Assembly: GCA_031258055.1 (NCBI GenBank)
Contig: JAIRNM010000379.1
Coordinates: 1-6,959, forward strand
Direction of reading: 5' to 3'
From: Bifidobacteriaceae bacterium
GTDB taxonomy: Bacteria > Actinomycetota > Actinomycetes > Actinomycetales > WQXJ01
Length of the DNA stretch: 6,959 nucleotides
In this document: piece after piece, positions 4,986 through 6,959 of the stretch
Layout: the number at the start of each line of letters is the position of its first letter
Position numbering within the stretch: position 1 is the first letter of the stretch
Translations under genes and position numbers: made by a program
Notes under the pieces: generated by a model
Databases searched by the model: none
What the model saw: the letters and a program-made list of their open reading frames with translations, nothing else
Told to the model about the DNA's origin: nothing

Positions 4986-6414
4986 AAAGGGCGTACGGGT
5001 CTTCCTCCTCCAAATCCCATTCGCCTCGCGCCTTAGCCGCCGCGATATCCCTAGCGGCTTGCTCACGCGAACCCGCCCGGCCACCGCCGAACGTGGGCAC
5101 CTCTTCTTCCTCCAAACGCGGCGCCAGGTAATGCTTCGCTTTACGAGTCTTAGACCCAGCCGAACCACCACCACGCCCCATCGGCGCCATGGCACTGTTA
5201 GAGCCACCCTGGCCGCCACTACCAGTCGCGCCCTGCCCGCCCGAAGCTCCCTGCGAGCCGACACCACCTGGCGAACCGACCCCAGCCGCGCCGCCACGCG
5301 CGCCCGCCACACCACCCGGCAAAGACCCATCCAAGCCGCCACCCAAGCCGCCGATGCCGCTCACGCCACCACCCGCTCCACCGCCGCGTAACGCTACCCC
5401 AGCCAGCGCTCCGCCAGCCATCGCTCCGCCAGCGCTAAGGCCACCAGCCCAACCGCTGGTCGAACCAGCTACCACCGAACCATCGGCCCGCAAACCACCA
5501 CCGCCTGACCCGGGGATGGTATAGTCGCCGCGTCCGCCCGAAGTATGGTCGGATTCACCCGAACCGTCGCCGCGCTCACCCGTGTTATCTCCCGGCGGCC
5601 CCGGATTAGTCGGACCTCCGTAGATTGGGTCATCAGGTGGGTCACCCGGGCGCTCGGGCGGTTCGCCCGGCGGGTCAGGGGTACCCGGCGGGTCAAGGAT
5701 ACCCGGCGGGTCAGGGGTATCCGGCGGAGATTGGACCGGATCAGGTGTCGGGTTCGGAGACCCCGGATAAACGGGGGTTCGCGGCGTCCCGCCGCCTCCG
5801 CCGCCTCCGCCGCCACCACCACCACCATCCGGCGGCTCTTCTGGAACCGGCGTGGGGCCGACGTCCGGATTTATGTCGATCAGGACAGGCTGAATTGGGT
5901 CCCGCATGCCATGGAGCGTGGCAAGGGCGGCATCATTCAAACTCTCACGTAGCCGAAGCAGCGCCTCTTCCGCCTGTTTCTCCTTCTCGCCGCGCACGAG
6001 GGCGTTGATAGTGTCGGTGGCGCCCACGCCGAGTTGATCCATAACCCAGCCCAGCGGTGTGCCGTCAGCCACTCTGGCGCCGATCCGCAAAAGATAATTG
6101 ACATCAATTGATTCGATCTCGGTTAGACGCTCCCGTGCCTTACCCAAAGCTCCCGCTCCCTCGGTCATTCGGTCCAAGGCCGCTTTCATGCCCATGCCCG
6201 CGTCGCCGGCCTGGTCCGCCCAGGCTCTGGCTTGCGCCTTGGCTTTCACCAGCGCGAGCGAGTCGAATCCTTCGCAGGTCTGGCTGGCATGGCTCGCTAC
6301 GTTTTCCACCCCGTCGCTGTCGCAGAGCAGGTCACGTAAACGTTTGATTTCGGCGTCTCCGACGCCGACATCAGTTTGGGCGGTGGCCTTCCGCAGGTCG
6401 TTCAGTGCGCTCAT
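4984..6414 (-). CDS. Pro/Gly-rich type VII secretion client-like protein with PGRS-like middle and charged C-terminal module
   Basis: The 476-residue product has four sections. Residues 1-170 are helical, with a Cys pair (31, 47) and segments such as SLALVKAKAQARAWADQ and KARERLTEIESIDVNYL, like the helical N-terminal modules of actinobacterial ESX clients. Residues 171-300 are disordered, with 13 consecutive glycines (about 197-209) and DPPG-type hexapeptide repeats. Residues 300-420 are Gly/Ala/Ser-rich, resembling the PGRS or PPE-tail composition. The end, about 421-476, is a distinct charged module: KTRKAKHYLAPRLEEEEV, then PTFGGGRAGSREQAARDIAA and EWDLEEEDPYAL. There is no signal peptide or sorting signal. 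The ATG at 6414 overlaps the previous stop (ATGA) and has AAGGA 8 bases upstream; an in-frame start at 6444 lies inside the preceding gene and is less likely. The role is unknown; export by a type VII system is inferred from architecture and context. Confidence 0.78.
   Translation of the reverse strand: MSALNDLRKATAQTDVGVGDAEIKRLRDLLCDSDGVENVASHASQTCEGFDSLALVKAKAQARAWADQAGDAGMGMKAALDRMTEGAGALGKARERLTEIESIDVNYLLRIGARVADGTPLGWVMDQLGVGATDTINALVRGEKEKQAEEALLRLRESLNDAALATLHGMRDPIQPVLIDINPDVGPTPVPEEPPDGGGGGGGGGGGGGTPRTPVYPGSPNPTPDPVQSPPDTPDPPGILDPPGTPDPPGEPPERPGDPPDDPIYGGPTNPGPPGDNTGERGDGSGESDHTSGGRGDYTIPGSGGGGLRADGSVVAGSTSGWAGGLSAGGAMAGGALAGVALRGGGAGGGVSGIGGLGGGLDGSLPGGVAGARGGAAGVGSPGGVGSQGASGGQGATGSGGQGGSNSAMAPMGRGGGSAGSKTRKAKHYLAPRLEEEEVPTFGGGRAGSREQAARDIAAAKARGEWDLEEEDPYAL
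5666..5731 (-). repeat. 18-bp tandem repeat encoding DPPG hexapeptides
   Basis: The plus strand shows CCCGGCGGGTCAGGGGTA at 5666-5683, a near-copy with CAAGGATA at 5684-5701, another exact copy at 5702-5719, then a partial unit. In the coding direction these give TPDPPG, ILDPPG, TPDPPG. The first and third copies are identical, suggesting recent duplication. Confidence 0.92.
5788..5826 (-). repeat. Run of 13 glycine codons
   Basis: Thirteen consecutive glycine codons use four forms (GGT, GGC, GGA, GGG), with four identical GGT codons at one end (5815-5826). They mark the hinge between the helical N-terminal module and the proline-rich repeats of the 476-residue protein. The mixed codons in most of the run suggest it is maintained as protein sequence rather than being a fresh slippage product. 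Confidence 0.93.
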
Positions 6415-6959
6415 CTCAAGGATCCTTCCTCTGGGGGCGGCCACGGCCGCAGTTGATCTGGTCTAGGCGGCACTTGGCCGCCGGGTCCGTGAACTTCTGG
6501 CTGATGGGGCGGCATTGACTGATGGGGCGGCATTGACCCCTGCGGCGCTCCGTCAAATGGTGCCGACCACGATTGAGGCGCCGACCCCGGTTGAGGCGGC
6601 GGCTGGGCGAACATCTGGGACGGCGCTTGAACTCCGGGCGGCACACGAGACGGTTGGCGGTAACCCTGGTAAGAAACGGCCGGAGGTGGCATCCCCACCC
6701 GAACCGGTGACTGAACCCACGGCGGCTCAGCCCGCCGCCGCCTAGAACGCACCACCCCGACACTAACCCCCGCCACCCCCACTACCACCACCACAAACCC
6801 GACCATCACCCACACCCCCAGCCGGGGCCCAGCCGCACCGTCCCAAACCGGCGGCGCCGCCACCCCCGTCGAAGGGGACGCCGCAGAAGACTCAGGCACG
6901 GACTCTTCCCCGCTCGGCGCCACCGACGGACCCTCCTCAACCAACACACCCAACTCACC
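6411..6959 (-). CDS. C-terminal part of a single-pass membrane protein with proline-rich tail, possibly mycosin-like (cut by window edge)
   Basis: 182 codons are visible and the frame is still open at the window edge, so the true start probably lies outside. Counting from the edge: residues 1-46 are Ser/Pro/Glu-rich, a transmembrane helix spans about 47-70 (very Val-rich), then RSRRRR (71-76), which predicts a cytoplasmic C-terminus, then about 106 residues rich in Pro and Gln, including a duplicated MPPHQ. Mycosins, the subtilisin-like proteases of type VII systems, end in a Pro/Ala linker, PR, one helix and an RRR cluster, which fits GPRLGVW to RSRRRR here. Their tails are usually much shorter, and no protease motif is visible in this fragment. 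Another type VII membrane component is equally possible. The stop overlaps the 476-residue gene by ATGA, so both are co-translated. Confidence 0.65.
   Translation of the reverse strand, partial: GELGVLVEEGPSVAPSGEESVPESSAASPSTGVAAPPVWDGAAGPRLGVWVMVGFVVVVVGVAGVSVGVVRSRRRRAEPPWVQSPVRVGMPPPAVSYQGYRQPSRVPPGVQAPSQMFAQPPPQPGSAPQSWSAPFDGAPQGSMPPHQSMPPHQPEVHGPGGQVPPRPDQLRPWPPPEEGSLR
6501..6536 (-). repeat. Perfect 18-bp tandem duplication
   Basis: CTGATGGGGCGGCATTGA occurs at 6501-6518 and again immediately at 6519-6536 with no mismatch. In the coding direction it duplicates the hexapeptide around MPPHQS in the proline-rich tail of the membrane protein. Perfect identity indicates a recent event. Confidence 0.95.

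Noticed and set aside
4884..5342. 152-residue minus-strand ORF overlapping the 476-residue gene
   Set aside because: Its upstream part is an Arg/Val-rich shadow of the Gly-rich repeat region. Only the last 28 codons, outside the neighbouring gene, are worth considering.
5189..5524. 111-residue plus-strand Pro/Ala-rich ORF
   Set aside because: It is the antisense reading of the Gly/Ala-rich region of the minus-strand gene, where glycine codons become Pro/Ala codons.
3052..6959. LPXTG-type sorting signal in the minus-strand proteins as substrate of the sortase
   Set aside because: None of the visible C-termini has an LPXTG-like motif followed by a hydrophobic helix and basic tail.

Overview
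The window is very GC-rich and has Actinomycetota-type gene content: a class E/F-like sortase, a LytR-CpsA-Psr (LCP) cell-wall ligase, and several proteins with the architecture of type VII (ESX) secretion substrates. TTG and GTG starts preceded by AAGGAG-type ribosome binding sites appear repeatedly. The sequence does not let me name a genus.

Layout. Bases 1-240 hold no convincing gene. They contain a long imperfect hairpin (80-175) and a perfect 13-bp terminator-like stem-loop (186-215), which ends 11 bases before the ribosome binding site of the next gene. Two plus-strand genes follow, 11 bases apart and probably co-transcribed: a membrane-anchored sortase (241-1146) and an LCP protein (1158-2372). 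A 208-base convergent gap (2373-2580) contains a 9-bp inverted repeat.

Everything from 6959 down to 2581 is on the minus strand and reads as one tight transcription unit. In transcription order it holds: (1) the C-terminal part of a single-pass membrane protein with a long proline-rich cytoplasmic tail (6411-6959, cut by the window edge), possibly the end of a mycosin-like protease; (2) a 476-residue protein with a helical N-terminus, a Pro/Gly PGRS-like middle and a short charged C-terminal module, overlapping gene 1 by ATGA; (3) a possible 28-codon tryptophan-rich small ORF whose ribosome binding site overlaps the previous stop codon; (4) an EspC-like helical protein with a striking (GGGGSI)n linker, six tryptophan-marked charged heptads and an unrecognised C-terminal region; (5) a WXG-motif protein with a hydrophobic helical second half and six cysteines, overlapping gene 4 by 8 bases; (6) a 114-residue charged helical protein.

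How the genes may work together. Genes 2, 4 and 5 look like type VII secretion clients made from one mRNA, and gene 6 could be a cytosolic partner. No secretion-machine gene (EccA-E) is visible, although gene 1 may be part of one lying beyond the right edge. The convergent sortase and LCP genes act on the cell envelope, but no LPXTG-type sorting signal occurs in the window, so a functional link between the two halves is conjecture. The most unusual content is the modular, repeat-built minus-strand cassette and the sortase that lacks a recognisable catalytic arginine.
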